Positions 1-7,456 are shown, counted from the stretch's first letter. The stretch: DNA of 44,297 nt from an uncultured SAR116 cluster alpha proteobacterium (GCA_902578815.1 CACHEI010000015.1:1-44297), one strand, 5' to 3'. The notes: generated from the letters alone by a model not told the origin. Made by a program: numbers and translations.

Positions 1-2
1 GC

Positions 3-977
3 GAGGATCCATATGGCGGCGGTATGGCTGGTATGCCTGGCGAAGAATATAATCCAGGTCAGGAAGCCGGCAATCCAGCTCCAGGAAATCAAGGCGGCGG
101 CGGTGGCGGTGGTGGAGCATCTCCACTCGGAGGCAGCGGAACAATAACAGGAACCGCGGCAAGAGAAAATATTAATGGATCAGGAGGAAATGATGTAATC
201 ACCACTAACGGCGGTTATGACACGGTGAGCACAGGTGCTGGTAACGATGTTGTTGTAGTCGGTACTATCGATCTGTCTAGCAATATTAATCAGGCAACTA
301 CCATTAATGATTTTGCTGATGGTTTTGACAGGATTGGCCTATCTTCGGGGATACAAGTCGCTGATGTTAGTGCTATTCAGGGTGTTGGTGCATTTGAAGC
401 GCACACTGCAATAATGTATCAGGGAACGCAATATTTGGCATTTTTACAAAACACAAACGCTGCGGATATCACCTCGGCTGATTTTGTTACTGCTGACGTT
501 GTTAATTCTACGGGGACCTTTGGTAATGATACGCTTGCAGGGGGTAGTGCTAACGATATACTGAGGGGTTCAGGTGGTGACGATAACGTTTCGGGAGATC
601 ATGGTAATGATGTGCTGTTTGGGGGTGCAGGGAATGATACTCTAACTGGTGGTGCAGATAGTGACACGTTTGTATATAACTACGCGACGGACGCTGCAGT
701 GGGTTCGACAGAGACGATTACTGATTTTGATGCAACAGATAATAATGAGGATATTTACCTTAACGGTTTGTTGAATGGCACCTTCTCATTTAATGGAAGT
801 GGTAGTTTCTTAAATAACGGAAACACTCAGGCTAGTTTTAACCAGGGAACCGAAACCTTATCAATAGATCTGAACGGTGACGCAAATGCCGACATGGAGA
901 TCAAGCTAACGAACGTTACACTTGCAGATTTAGACATTGAGGATTTTGAGGTAACTTCAGCAGCTATTGCCGTTTGA
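3..977 (+). CDS. RTX calcium-binding protein, 5'-truncated by window edge (putative type I secretion substrate)
   Basis: The reading frame is open to the first base, so the true start lies upstream and only the C-terminal part (about 324 residues) is seen. Counting from the first in-window Met (base 24), a Gly/Pro-rich linker (residues 12-40) is followed by three RTX-like nonapeptides (52-78), a spacer with an INDFADGFDRIGL segment, six further nonapeptides (164-217, pattern GGxGNDxLx), and an ITDFDATDNNEDIYL segment leading to an acidic, hydrophobic C-terminus ending AAIAV. RTX nonapeptides bind calcium and fold as beta-rolls outside the cell, and such proteins are exported by type I systems through an uncleaved C-terminal signal. 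The ABC exporter and HlyD-type genes directly downstream fit this. Whether it is an adhesin, enzyme or S-layer-like protein cannot be told, because the N-terminus is missing. Confidence 0.85.
   Translation, partial: EDPYGGGMAGMPGEEYNPGQEAGNPAPGNQGGGGGGGGASPLGGSGTITGTAARENINGSGGNDVITTNGGYDTVSTGAGNDVVVVGTIDLSSNINQATTINDFADGFDRIGLSSGIQVADVSAIQGVGAFEAHTAIMYQGTQYLAFLQNTNAADITSADFVTADVVNSTGTFGNDTLAGGSANDILRGSGGDDNVSGDHGNDVLFGGAGNDTLTGGADSDTFVYNYATDAAVGSTETITDFDATDNNEDIYLNGLLNGTFSFNGSGSFLNNGNTQASFNQGTETLSIDLNGDANADMEIKLTNVTLADLDIEDFEVTSAAIAV
177..257 (+). repeat. first block of RTX nonapeptide coding repeats (3 units)
   Basis: Three consecutive nonapeptides, GSGGNDVIT, TNGGYDTVS and TGAGNDVVV, keep the glycine/aspartate spacing of a calcium-binding beta-roll, although the middle unit is degenerate. 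Confidence 0.7.
513..674 (+). repeat. second block of RTX nonapeptide coding repeats (6 units)
   Basis: Six tandem 27-base units encode GTFGNDTLA, GGSANDILR, GSGGDDNVS, GDHGNDVLF, GGAGNDTLT and GGADSDTFV, the classic GGxGxDxUx calcium-binding pattern. The last unit runs into a DTFVYNY segment typical of the cap that follows RTX repeats in serralysin-type C-terminal domains. Confidence 0.85.
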
Positions 978-1028
978 CGAAGCAAGTAGAAAATACACGA
1001 ATTAATGTGTCGGAAGCTCAAGTAATTG

Positions 1029-2639
1029 ATGACCAATATTTTTACGAGACTCGATTTAATTGTAGCCTCGATATTCATCAATATACTCGGTTTAGCTGTG
1101 CCGCTTTACGTCATACAGGCTTTTTCAAGATATTTGACAAATGGTTTTGACGAGACCCTTTATGCGCTCACCTTTGGTGTGCTTGTCGCTTTAGGCTTTG
1201 AATATTTGTTTAAACGCCATCGTTTGCGTTCTTTAGTTATCCACAACCAAAAAGCCGATGGTTCTGAACGTTTTTTTAATTTAAGCAAGCGAATAAATTT
1301 TTCGAATCCACTTATTCTTGATGTTAAAAATTTAGCTTCAAAGTTCTCAGAGATTAGAGAAAGAGAGCTTATTACAAGCATGAAAACGCAAATTCTATGC
1401 TTGGATTTTCCATTCAGTGTCTTCTATCTTGTGCTTATATACGTTCTATCGCCGATCGCCGCTTTTATTTTCTTCGTTGTTGCAATTTTCGCTGCTTTTC
1501 TCGGCGCGTTTGGTTCGATTAGGCAAAGCCGATTGGCCGCTGATTTAAAAGTAAAGAGAGATATTTTCACGTCTAGCGGGTTGAACATCGTCAATAAACA
1601 TAACACCATCTGGCTTTACCAAAAATATGAAAGCGCTTTTGCAAAATGGAAAAGTTCGGAAAGAGATTACAGGCAATCTCATGATAGCCACGTTGCACGT
1701 CTAATTTCAGCACAAAACATTAATGCCACTTTGTTGTTGGTTACTATCTCTCTTACAGTATTTACATCTGCTATAGAAGTGTTTCACGGGAATCTCGATT
1801 TAAGCGCTCTTATAGCAATAAATATTTTAATTGGACGTGCCTTTAATCCAATTGCATCACTATCAGAAGTGATTTCACATTTACGTCCGAGACGAAGGAT
1901 GTCGGAGTTATTGGAAATGTCCGAAAAGGCGCCTGCTATGAGCGGCAACAGAGTTCCCGAAAAATTTAACGGACAAGTTCTACTAAAAGGTCTGGGTCAA
2001 TTTTACCCTGGCCTGCGTGCACCTATATTTGAATCTTTAGATCTGGATTTTCATGCGGGTTCAACGACAGTCATAACTGGGAGCAATGGCTCTGGGAAGA
2101 CTACTTTATTTAATCTACTCACAGGTCTCATCAAGCCCTCTTATGGCTCAATACTTGTAGATGATCTTAACTTGGAGCAAATCGAACCTGACTGGTGGCG
2201 CAACCAATTGCTCGCAGTTGGTCAAGAGCCAGAGTTTCTGGAGGATACAATCAGAATGAATTTGGCTAATACCGTTGAGCAGGTAACAGAGGAGGACATG
2301 ACAAATGCTCTCTCATTGGCTGGCCTAATTTCCTTTATTGATCAAAGTAAAGACGGTTTGGACACTATCGTTGGCTCAAGTCGAACCAAATTTAATCTTG
2401 GGTTTAGAAAAAGATTGGCACTCGCTCGAGCTTCTCTTGTTGATGGGACATTTGTGGTTATGGATGAGCCTACTGAGGGTCTTGATGGCGTGGGCGCAAG
2501 AATATTTTACAATTTCCTTAACGACCAAATAAAAAATAAAAAAACAGTCTTAGTATTGTCACACGATCCGGCGATTATCAAAGGTGCGGACAAAGTAATT
2601 GATCTAGACAAAATCCAGAGTTCGTTAAAAAGAGCATAA
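1029..2639 (+). CDS. type I secretion ABC transporter, fused permease/ATPase with degenerate signature motif
   Basis: Inner-membrane half-transporter of the PrtD/HlyB class that would power export of the upstream RTX protein; 536 residues from ATG 1029. A TTG codon directly before (1026) is a less likely start. The N-terminal half has hydrophobic membrane segments (about residues 10-30, 120-155, 235-260) and no C39 peptidase domain. The C-terminal nucleotide-binding domain has Walker A GSNGSGKTT (351-359), a Q-loop (VGQEPEF), Walker B VVMDEPTEG (from 476, D479/E480) and an H-loop His (512). The signature segment, normally LSGGQ, reads FNLGF-RKRLALAR (from about 455): the serine and one glycine are replaced. 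It lies 51 bases after the RTX gene and 26 bases before the HlyD-type gene, so all three are probably one operon. Confidence 0.88.
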   Translation: MTNIFTRLDLIVASIFINILGLAVPLYVIQAFSRYLTNGFDETLYALTFGVLVALGFEYLFKRHRLRSLVIHNQKADGSERFFNLSKRINFSNPLILDVKNLASKFSEIRERELITSMKTQILCLDFPFSVFYLVLIYVLSPIAAFIFFVVAIFAAFLGAFGSIRQSRLAADLKVKRDIFTSSGLNIVNKHNTIWLYQKYESAFAKWKSSERDYRQSHDSHVARLISAQNINATLLLVTISLTVFTSAIEVFHGNLDLSALIAINILIGRAFNPIASLSEVISHLRPRRRMSELLEMSEKAPAMSGNRVPEKFNGQVLLKGLGQFYPGLRAPIFESLDLDFHAGSTTVITGSNGSGKTTLFNLLTGLIKPSYGSILVDDLNLEQIEPDWWRNQLLAVGQEPEFLEDTIRMNLANTVEQVTEEDMTNALSLAGLISFIDQSKDGLDTIVGSSRTKFNLGFRKRLALARASLVDGTFVVMDEPTEGLDGVGARIFYNFLNDQIKNKKTVLVLSHDPAIIKGADKVIDLDKIQSSLKRA

Positions 2640-2665
2640 GAAAGAATAATGGAAGGTTCTGCTGA

Positions 2666-4351
2666 ATGGGATTAGAAAGAGTCCACATCCTAATTGTTTG
2701 CTCTCTCGTTCTTTTCCTTTTTTTCTGGAGCAGCGTAACGCAAATCGAGGTTGCGACACACGCCGTTGGTAAAGTTGTGCCATCGGGTAATGTAAGGAAA
2801 ATTCAAAACCTTGAGGGTGGCATCATTCGGGACATTTTTGTGGTAGAGGGCCAGAAAATTAAAGGCGGTGAAAAAATCTTAGAGTTTGAGGCTGTTGCTT
2901 CGGAGTCGGAGGTCGGTGAATTAGAGGCACACCTTGCTTTCTTATCAATAGAAGTGGCTATCATCGAGGCAACCTTGACAAATAAAGCAATAGATATTCC
3001 AGCCAACCTGAAGGTGAAATTTCCAGACCTCATTCGGGCGAGTGAAAATCAAATGTCAGCCAAACAGACATTGCTGGAAAGCCAAATACTTGTATTAAAA
3101 AATCAGATTGATACTAAGCGGTCACAGAAAGTTGCTAACGCTAATCTGACACTTGAAAAAAAGAAAGCGCAGAACCTGCTAAGAGATCAAATCAAGCTTA
3201 GAAGCGATGAAGGTACAGAAATCAACAAACAAAAGTTAAGAGAAAAAGAAAAACTTCTTGATTATTTACAGGAACAAGTAGTGCTGAGTGAGAGAGATAT
3301 TGTAGATATTAATGCAGAGAAACTGTCCCAAAAAAAGGAAATGCTGGGGTATCTGGAGGAACAGATCAAAATAAGCGATGACTTGTTACGTGAAAAAATA
3401 ACGAGTGAACTTGCGCACCTTGATCTTTTGAGGGCAAAGCAAGCAGTAAAAATTGAAATTGAAGAATTGAGAGGGCGGGAAAAACAACGGGAGTTGTCAC
3501 ACTTAAGTTTGCTGCAAACTCGTCAAGTCACAAAGGCTGAAATACAAGAATTGAGAGCTCAGCAGGTCGACATAGAGTTGGAAATATTGGAATTAAAACG
3601 ACAAAACCAGCTACTCAATGCTGAATTGACGGAACTTTTCCAGGCTAACAAGGATCTAGATAATCAGATGTCAACTCTCAAATCCGAAATCTCAGTATCA
3701 GTAAATTCCTTTAAAGAGGAGTTGACGCAGCTGTTCCAAAAATACAATGACGAACTAAACAAGTATGAAAAAAGACTGGCAAGATTTGAAGATGAGTTAG
3801 GTCGTCGTTTGGTTAAATCACCGATTGATGGTGTTGTCAAAAAAGTGCACTTCTTTACTCTGGGTGGTGTGGTCCAACCAGGTATGGACCTTGTTGAAAT
3901 TGTTCCCAGCAAAGAAACTCTTGTCGTTGAAGCAGAACTTCCAGTTGGCGATGTTGGTTTTGTAAATCTCAATCAGAAGGTCAAGATAAGATTAGGAGGA
4001 ATAAAAGGAAGTGAATACGAACCTATAAGTGGGTTGGTGGAGCAAGTAAGTCCTGATACGTTGGAAAGAAAGGATGGTCAGGAATTTTATAAAGTTAAGG
4101 TTTCAACTCTCCAAAATAAATTTATTTCTAAGGGAGCAGAGTACCCCCTTCGACCGGGGCTATTGGTTGATTGTAGTTTTGTGATTACGAATAGATCATT
4201 ATTGGAAAATCTTTTGGCTCCACTCATTAGCGCAAGAAGTAAAGCATTCACAGAGAATGTATGGACGAGTAGTGTTGAACGTGGGCAATGGTTCGGTCGA
4301 TTTAAAGATTTTATTCTATCTCCGTTGAGTAGAATTGCTCAAACAAATTAG
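2666..4351 (+). CDS. HlyD-family periplasmic adaptor of type I secretion, extended coiled coil
   Basis: Membrane fusion protein bridging the ABC exporter to an outer-membrane channel (no TolC-like gene is in the window). 561 residues, longer than the roughly 430-480 usual for this family. Visible parts: a very short cytosolic N-terminus and one membrane segment (7-24), the first lipoyl half-motif (VGKVVPSGNVRKIQNLEGGIIRDI, about 34-57, a family hallmark), a long charged coiled-coil region (about 75-378), the second lipoyl half (RRLVKSPIDGVVKKVHF, 380-396), a beta-barrel domain (to about 506), and a C-terminal tail of about 55 residues. The coiled coil contains near-repeats: 191-212 resembles 220-241, and 249-272 resembles 277-300. 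It ends four bases inside the convergent small gene on the other strand. Confidence 0.9.
   Translation: MGLERVHILIVCSLVLFLFFWSSVTQIEVATHAVGKVVPSGNVRKIQNLEGGIIRDIFVVEGQKIKGGEKILEFEAVASESEVGELEAHLAFLSIEVAIIEATLTNKAIDIPANLKVKFPDLIRASENQMSAKQTLLESQILVLKNQIDTKRSQKVANANLTLEKKKAQNLLRDQIKLRSDEGTEINKQKLREKEKLLDYLQEQVVLSERDIVDINAEKLSQKKEMLGYLEEQIKISDDLLREKITSELAHLDLLRAKQAVKIEIEELRGREKQRELSHLSLLQTRQVTKAEIQELRAQQVDIELEILELKRQNQLLNAELTELFQANKDLDNQMSTLKSEISVSVNSFKEELTQLFQKYNDELNKYEKRLARFEDELGRRLVKSPIDGVVKKVHFFTLGGVVQPGMDLVEIVPSKETLVVEAELPVGDVGFVNLNQKVKIRLGGIKGSEYEPISGLVEQVSPDTLERKDGQEFYKVKVSTLQNKFISKGAEYPLRPGLLVDCSFVITNRSLLENLLAPLISARSKAFTENVWTSSVERGQWFGRFKDFILSPLSRIAQTN
3236..3565 (+). repeat. duplicated heptad-rich segments inside the HlyD-type coiled coil
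   Basis: Two pairs of similar protein segments: KEKLLDYLQEQVVLSERD against QKKEMLGYLEEQIKISDD (29 residues apart), and LAHLDLLRAKQAVKIEIEEL against LSHLSLLQTRQVTKAEIQEL (28 residues apart). The spacing equals about four heptads, which suggests lengthening by unit duplication. Confidence 0.6.
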
Positions 4352-4578
4352 CCCATTTTTTTTTCACTTTTATTTTCCACACTCGAAATCAGTTTCTGAT
4401 TAAAGCTGGATAACGCCACTTGAACTTGATCGAGTTCAAACTTCAAATTGTTTATTTTAACCCCACAACTTTGAGTTTGACGGAGAAGATAAATTTGTTC
4501 TTCGGATAAGTCGTTAAAATTATATTTTTTGCCGTTAATTTGAACTTCAGTGGAGTTGTTTTCATTTTCTTTAGCCAT
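4348..4578 (-). CDS. small DUF6447-like protein
   Basis: 76 residues, no signal peptide, charged and soluble. The pattern INGKKYNFNDLSEEQ followed by an amphipathic helix (KINNLKFELDQVQVALSSFNQKLISSV) resembles, from memory, DUF6447: short bacterial and phage proteins with a DGKEY...LSDEA motif and a following helix. Function is unknown. The gene converges on the HlyD-type gene, with the two stop codons overlapping by four bases. Base composition matches the AT-rich secretion locus, so it probably belongs to the same island. A weak Shine-Dalgarno-like AAGAG lies upstream on the minus strand. The family call is moderately sure; that this is a real gene is fairly sure because coding extends cleanly up to the neighbour. 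Confidence 0.65.
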   Translation of the reverse strand: MAKENENNSTEVQINGKKYNFNDLSEEQIYLLRQTQSCGVKINNLKFELDQVQVALSSFNQKLISSVENKSEKKMG

Positions 4579-5274
4579 AACTGAACTCTTACCTAATAAA
4601 AATTGCGCTCGAGCAGCCTCACATGTAATTATATCAAGTTACCTCATTTGGTCAAAGTGAGTATAGTTGAATTTTGCTCAAGTAGTTCCGCCCCAATCAG
4701 AAGGCTCCCAAGCTGAAGGCGCAACACGCAGCTGTGTCTGGAAAGAACAAAGCTGACTTTAATGTTAGTCAAAATCATATGTTGTGACCAAAGCCGCTAG
4801 AATTTTCCATATAGCGCAGGTTTAGGCATAGGACATTCAATGCGCGGGTCAACTTTGCCAGTAGAATATCCAGCAGATTAGGAACTTGTCAGCTTCCTAT
4901 CTAATTGCTAGCTGTAATTGCCCAGACGCGCCTTAGCAAAAAGTTGGTGTTTACGGTTTTGCCCTTCAAATGATTTATGTGCGCGGATATCGTGCTTCTA
5001 CATGTGCAGTCGTTGACCAAGGCCGAGGCTTCCGATTGCAAGGCGGCAAGCACCTGTCTTTGAATTGATTTTCGGATCTGGGTGGTGGTGTTGTATGACC
5101 ACGAGGCGAATGGAATGCTGGCGCTGTAAGGAATGCAACTGTAGGCTGAAAATGTCGCCACGCGTGGAATGTTTGACTGGGTACAATGCCTCCGAAAATT
5201 TAATCCGCGACCCGGCCGCCGGTGTGAAATGGTCCTCTACCTTGCCAGCTTTTGTGATGGGTAAAGAGCACCCC
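4579..5274. other. gene-poor stretch at the edge of the AT-rich island
   Basis: About 700 bases with no gene I can support. Short frames exist on both strands (an 86-codon minus frame at 4901-5161, and 4998-5309 minus), but they have no family resemblance I recognise, overlap one another and lack convincing ribosome binding sites. Base composition shifts here from AT-rich (left) to GC-richer (right). Short peptide-like fragments without starts (for example plus strand 4690-4790 and minus strand 4785-4890) could be decayed gene remnants. No tRNA, integrase or complete insertion-sequence end is visible. Confidence 0.5.
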
Positions 5275-6213
5275 TTACCGTCCGCGAGAGGTGAACCAGC
5301 TATCAGCACCGGTTTTCACAAAGCTGCCGCTATTCAACTCCCGGAACGCCTCTTGGAGTTCGGCGCGAGTGTTCATCACAATTGGTCCATGCCAAGCCAC
5401 TGGTTCGCGTAGTGGTGCACCTGAAATCAAAAGAAAGCGGACACCGGTCTCGCTGGCCTGTACCTCAACCTCGTCACCATCCCCGAATAGCACCAGAGTG
5501 CGGTTTCCCGACTGGTCGCGAATTTTTATCTCGTCACCGGCAAATTCCTTTTCCACATTTATGCCGAATGGCGCCGCCGCATTCCCAAAACTAGCGCTGC
5601 CCTCAAACACATAGGCAAAGCCTTGACGGCGCGTGTCGAAGGGAAAGCGTTTGCAGAGATTAGCTGGAATTTTGATATCAAGGTAAGCGGGGTCGGTGTC
5701 AATACCATCAATCGGGCCGCGATAGCCGCGGTAATCGCCAGCGATCACTCGAATATGCGTACCGTCATCATCGATGAGGCTGCCGATATCACCTGATTTG
5801 ACATCTTGATAGCGAGGCGTACACATTTTCTGGTCACTTGGCAGGTTAGCCCAGAGCTGAAAGCCATGCATCTGGCCTGCGGCGTTGCCGATTGGCATTT
5901 CCTGATGGATGATCCCAGAACCCGCGGTCATCCATTGCACGTCGCCGTTACCAAGCGTTCCCTTATTGCCAAGCGAATCCGCATGTTCAACGTTGCCCTG
6001 GAGGACATAGGTGATCGTCTCAATGCCGCGATGCGGGTGCCAGGGAAAGCCCTGAGTATAGGCTGCTGGGTCGTCATTGCGGAAATCATCCATCATCAAA
6101 AACGGGTCGAACGGTTCGGTCTCGCCAAAACCAAATACACGGTGCAGATGCACACCAGCCCCTTCCGTCGTCGGGGTGGCAAGGCTGGTGTTGACGACAG
6201 GACGTATAGACAT
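5275..6213 (-). CDS. pirin family protein
   Basis: 312 residues. Bicupin protein of the pirin family; some members have quercetin 2,3-dioxygenase activity, others act as redox-sensing regulators. The N-terminal cupin keeps all four metal ligands in the expected spacing: WHPHRGIET (His59, His61) and GSGIIHQEMP (His103, Glu105). I chose ATG 6213 over the longer frame start at 6294 because GGAGTCAGTCTTATG places a GGAG eight bases upstream, and because known pirins start at this point (a few residues before the VHLHRVFG-like strand). No signal peptide, so cytoplasmic. It is transcribed away from a perfect inverted repeat about 110 bases upstream. Confidence 0.9.
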   Translation of the reverse strand: MSIRPVVNTSLATPTTEGAGVHLHRVFGFGETEPFDPFLMMDDFRNDDPAAYTQGFPWHPHRGIETITYVLQGNVEHADSLGNKGTLGNGDVQWMTAGSGIIHQEMPIGNAAGQMHGFQLWANLPSDQKMCTPRYQDVKSGDIGSLIDDDGTHIRVIAGDYRGYRGPIDGIDTDPAYLDIKIPANLCKRFPFDTRRQGFAYVFEGSASFGNAAAPFGINVEKEFAGDEIKIRDQSGNRTLVLFGDGDEVEVQASETGVRFLLISGAPLREPVAWHGPIVMNTRAELQEAFRELNSGSFVKTGADSWFTSRGR

Positions 6214-6235
6214 AAGACTGACTCCTTTTTGCGTC

Positions 6236-6269
6236 TTTATCAAATAATTGGCATCACCGGCAAAGGCAA
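6236..6269 (-). promoter_or_regulatory. possible promoter of the pirin gene
   Basis: On the minus strand TTGCCT, a 17-base spacer and TATTTG give a sigma-70-like -35/-10 pair, which would start transcription roughly 20 bases before the chosen ATG. This is by-eye matching only. Confidence 0.3.
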
Positions 6270-6322
6270 CCCTGGACAGGTTTGCGTTTTGCACCGAGCC
6301 AACTGATTCGAGCCATTTCTAT

Positions 6323-6343
6323 ATGCTGCAAAAATTGCAGCAT
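6323..6343. promoter_or_regulatory. perfect inverted repeat, candidate operator upstream of pirin
   Basis: Arms ATGCTGCAA (6323-6331) and TTGCAGCAT (6335-6343) are exact reverse complements around a three-base AAA centre, 21 bases in all. It lies about 110 bases upstream of the pirin start and about 190 bases before the TIGR03643-like gene on the other strand. Size and symmetry suit a dimeric helix-turn-helix repressor or activator. No regulator gene is nearby, and I do not recognise the motif. Confidence 0.5.
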
Positions 6344-6345
6344 GA

Positions 6346-6408
6346 CTAAGCAAAAAAAGCGCTATAACGACACAAATTAAACGGGTACACCAAGCCACCT
6401 TTTCTCAT
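6346..6408 (-). CDS. possible 20-codon leader peptide with a strong ribosome binding site
   Basis: On the minus strand GGAGG lies four bases before an ATG (6408) that opens a 20-residue frame beginning MRKGGLVYPF and ending RYSAFFA, with TAG at 6346-6348. The frame lies between a stable hairpin (6431-6460) and the inverted repeat at 6323-6343, all upstream of pirin and in the same direction. It could be a translated leader that senses ribosome progress. Chance is also possible, since the peptide has no run of a single amino acid and no known family. Confidence 0.25.
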   Translation of the reverse strand: MRKGGLVYPFNLCRYSAFFA

Positions 6409-6466
6409 GTTTCCTCCGAGATAAGACTTTAGCCCCCTCCGGTTTCGCCGTTGGGGGTCTTTTTTT
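6375..6466 (+). ncRNA. candidate small RNA ending in an orphan terminator
   Basis: The plus strand carries a good intrinsic terminator at 6431-6466 with no protein gene upstream of it on that strand; the neighbouring pirin runs the other way. A TATAAC at 6363-6368 could be a -10 box, giving a transcript of about 90 bases. There is no good -35, so this is a weak proposal explaining why a terminator stands here. The alternative is that the hairpin works on the minus strand as part of a leader. Confidence 0.22.
6431..6466 (+). terminator. intrinsic terminator-like hairpin, orphan position
   Basis: CCCCC (6433-6437) pairs with GGGGG (6453-6457), and CGG (6440-6442) with CCG (6448-6450), closed by a small TTTCG loop. 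Seven T residues follow (6460-6466). Outer bases AAGAC (6423-6427) and GTCTT (6457-6461) can also pair. The T-run makes it a plus-strand terminator, standing about 70 bases before the TIGR03643-like gene. Confidence 0.55.
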
Positions 6467-6533
6467 GGGAACGGCTTGTATAGTGGCCGCGACACCACTA
6501 GATGACACACGATGCATGTTTTGCCTGTCAGGG

Positions 6534-6758
6534 ATGAACCCGATGTCACACTTCAGCAATCTTGGCGATGACGCAATCAACGAGATCATCGAGATGGCGC
6601 TCTCTGACCATACCAGTTTTGCCCAGATTGAGGCGTTGCATGGTCTTAAGGAAAAAGATATTAAATTTTTGATGCGAAGGCTGCTCAAGCGGGGCAGCTA
6701 CAAGGCATGGAGGCGTCGGGTGCGAGCATTTTCTGATCGCAGGGCGGCTTATAAATAG
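6534..6758 (+). CDS. TIGR03643 / DUF2805 family protein
   Basis: 74 residues from ATG 6534; a second ATG three codons later (6543) is equally possible. The sequence INEIIEMALSDHTSFAQIEALHGLKEKDIKFLMRRLLKRGSYKAWRRRV matches the small DUF2805/TIGR03643 family as I remember it: an acidic helix, then a helix-turn-helix-like segment (AQIEALHGLKEKDIKFLMRR) and a basic SYKAWRRRV tail. Function is unknown; the helix-turn-helix look suggests nucleic-acid binding. The frame extends upstream to a TTG at 6465 that lies inside the terminator hairpin, so that start is not credible. It stands alone, convergent with the LysE-type gene to its right. Confidence 0.8.
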   Translation: MNPMSHFSNLGDDAINEIIEMALSDHTSFAQIEALHGLKEKDIKFLMRRLLKRGSYKAWRRRVRAFSDRRAAYK

Positions 6759-6826
6759 GGATCATTCTATGGTTGGACGCAACTGTTCAGACCTATTGGC
6801 TGCCTCATCATTTTGTTACGGCCATC

Positions 6827-7456
6827 TTAGCCAGCGACTACCTGTGTAATCAGCAGGCTGATGCCGATAAGCATCAACAAACTGCCAAGCACCCGGTCGA
6901 ATAAATGTAGTTGTGCCCTCATCAGCGCGTGCAGCTGATGCCCGCTAAGGGCAATAACGATGACGAGATAGGTAACAACATCGATTACTCCTGCAAGCGT
7001 AGCCATACTAACATGCAGGCCGAGCGACTGGCCCTCGGCAAAGAACTGGCTGAACAGTGAAGCGAAGAAGGCAGCAATTTTTGGGTTGAAGGCGGCAATT
7101 GCAAAACCGCTAAGAAAGTTGCTCGTAATGTCGTTTTGATCTGTCGCGATAGTTGGATTGTCTTTTGGGCGAAAAGAAGCCTGTAGCAGGCGTCCACCAA
7201 GCCAGATTAGTAAACTAGCTCCGGCAAGCTGCAGGGCGAAAAACAGTGTGGCATGATGGGTGATAATAAAGGAAAGGCTAGTCGCCGCAACAAAAGCATA
7301 AAGAAAAACACCAAGCCCATGGCCTAAGGCCGCCGCCAGCCCGCCGGCGCGCCCCCCGGTCCGGGTAGCGGACAGAATGACCGCTAAGCTAGGCCCTGGA
7401 GATGCCGCGCCAAGAATGCAGACAAGTGTGAGGGACAGCCAGTCGGAAACGTTCAT
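6827..7456 (-). CDS. LysE/RhtB family amino-acid exporter
   Basis: 209 residues, about six membrane helices. Family marks: GAASPGPSLAVIL (16-28), GHGLGVFLYA, and NPKIAAFFAS in the third-helix region. Members export amino acids such as homoserine, threonine, lysine or leucine through the inner membrane; the substrate cannot be told from sequence. ATG 7456 is preceded on the minus strand by AGGG eight bases upstream. It is monocistronic, with a 68-base gap to the convergent TIGR03643-like gene. Confidence 0.88.
   Translation of the reverse strand: MNVSDWLSLTLVCILGAASPGPSLAVILSATRTGGRAGGLAAALGHGLGVFLYAFVAATSLSFIITHHATLFFALQLAGASLLIWLGGRLLQASFRPKDNPTIATDQNDITSNFLSGFAIAAFNPKIAAFFASLFSQFFAEGQSLGLHVSMATLAGVIDVVTYLVIVIALSGHQLHALMRAQLHLFDRVLGSLLMLIGISLLITQVVAG

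Noticed and set aside
4901..5161. 86-codon minus-strand frame in the gene-poor stretch
   Set aside because: The C-terminal half looks faintly helix-turn-helix-like, but the N-terminus is unnatural, no ribosome site precedes it, and I recognise no family.
5065..5412. 115-codon plus-strand frame with several CxxC-like pairs
   Set aside because: Runs into the pirin gene antisense and has no ribosome site; the cysteines look accidental.
5806..6306. 166-codon plus-strand frame
   Set aside because: Fully antisense to pirin, which keeps all metal ligands.
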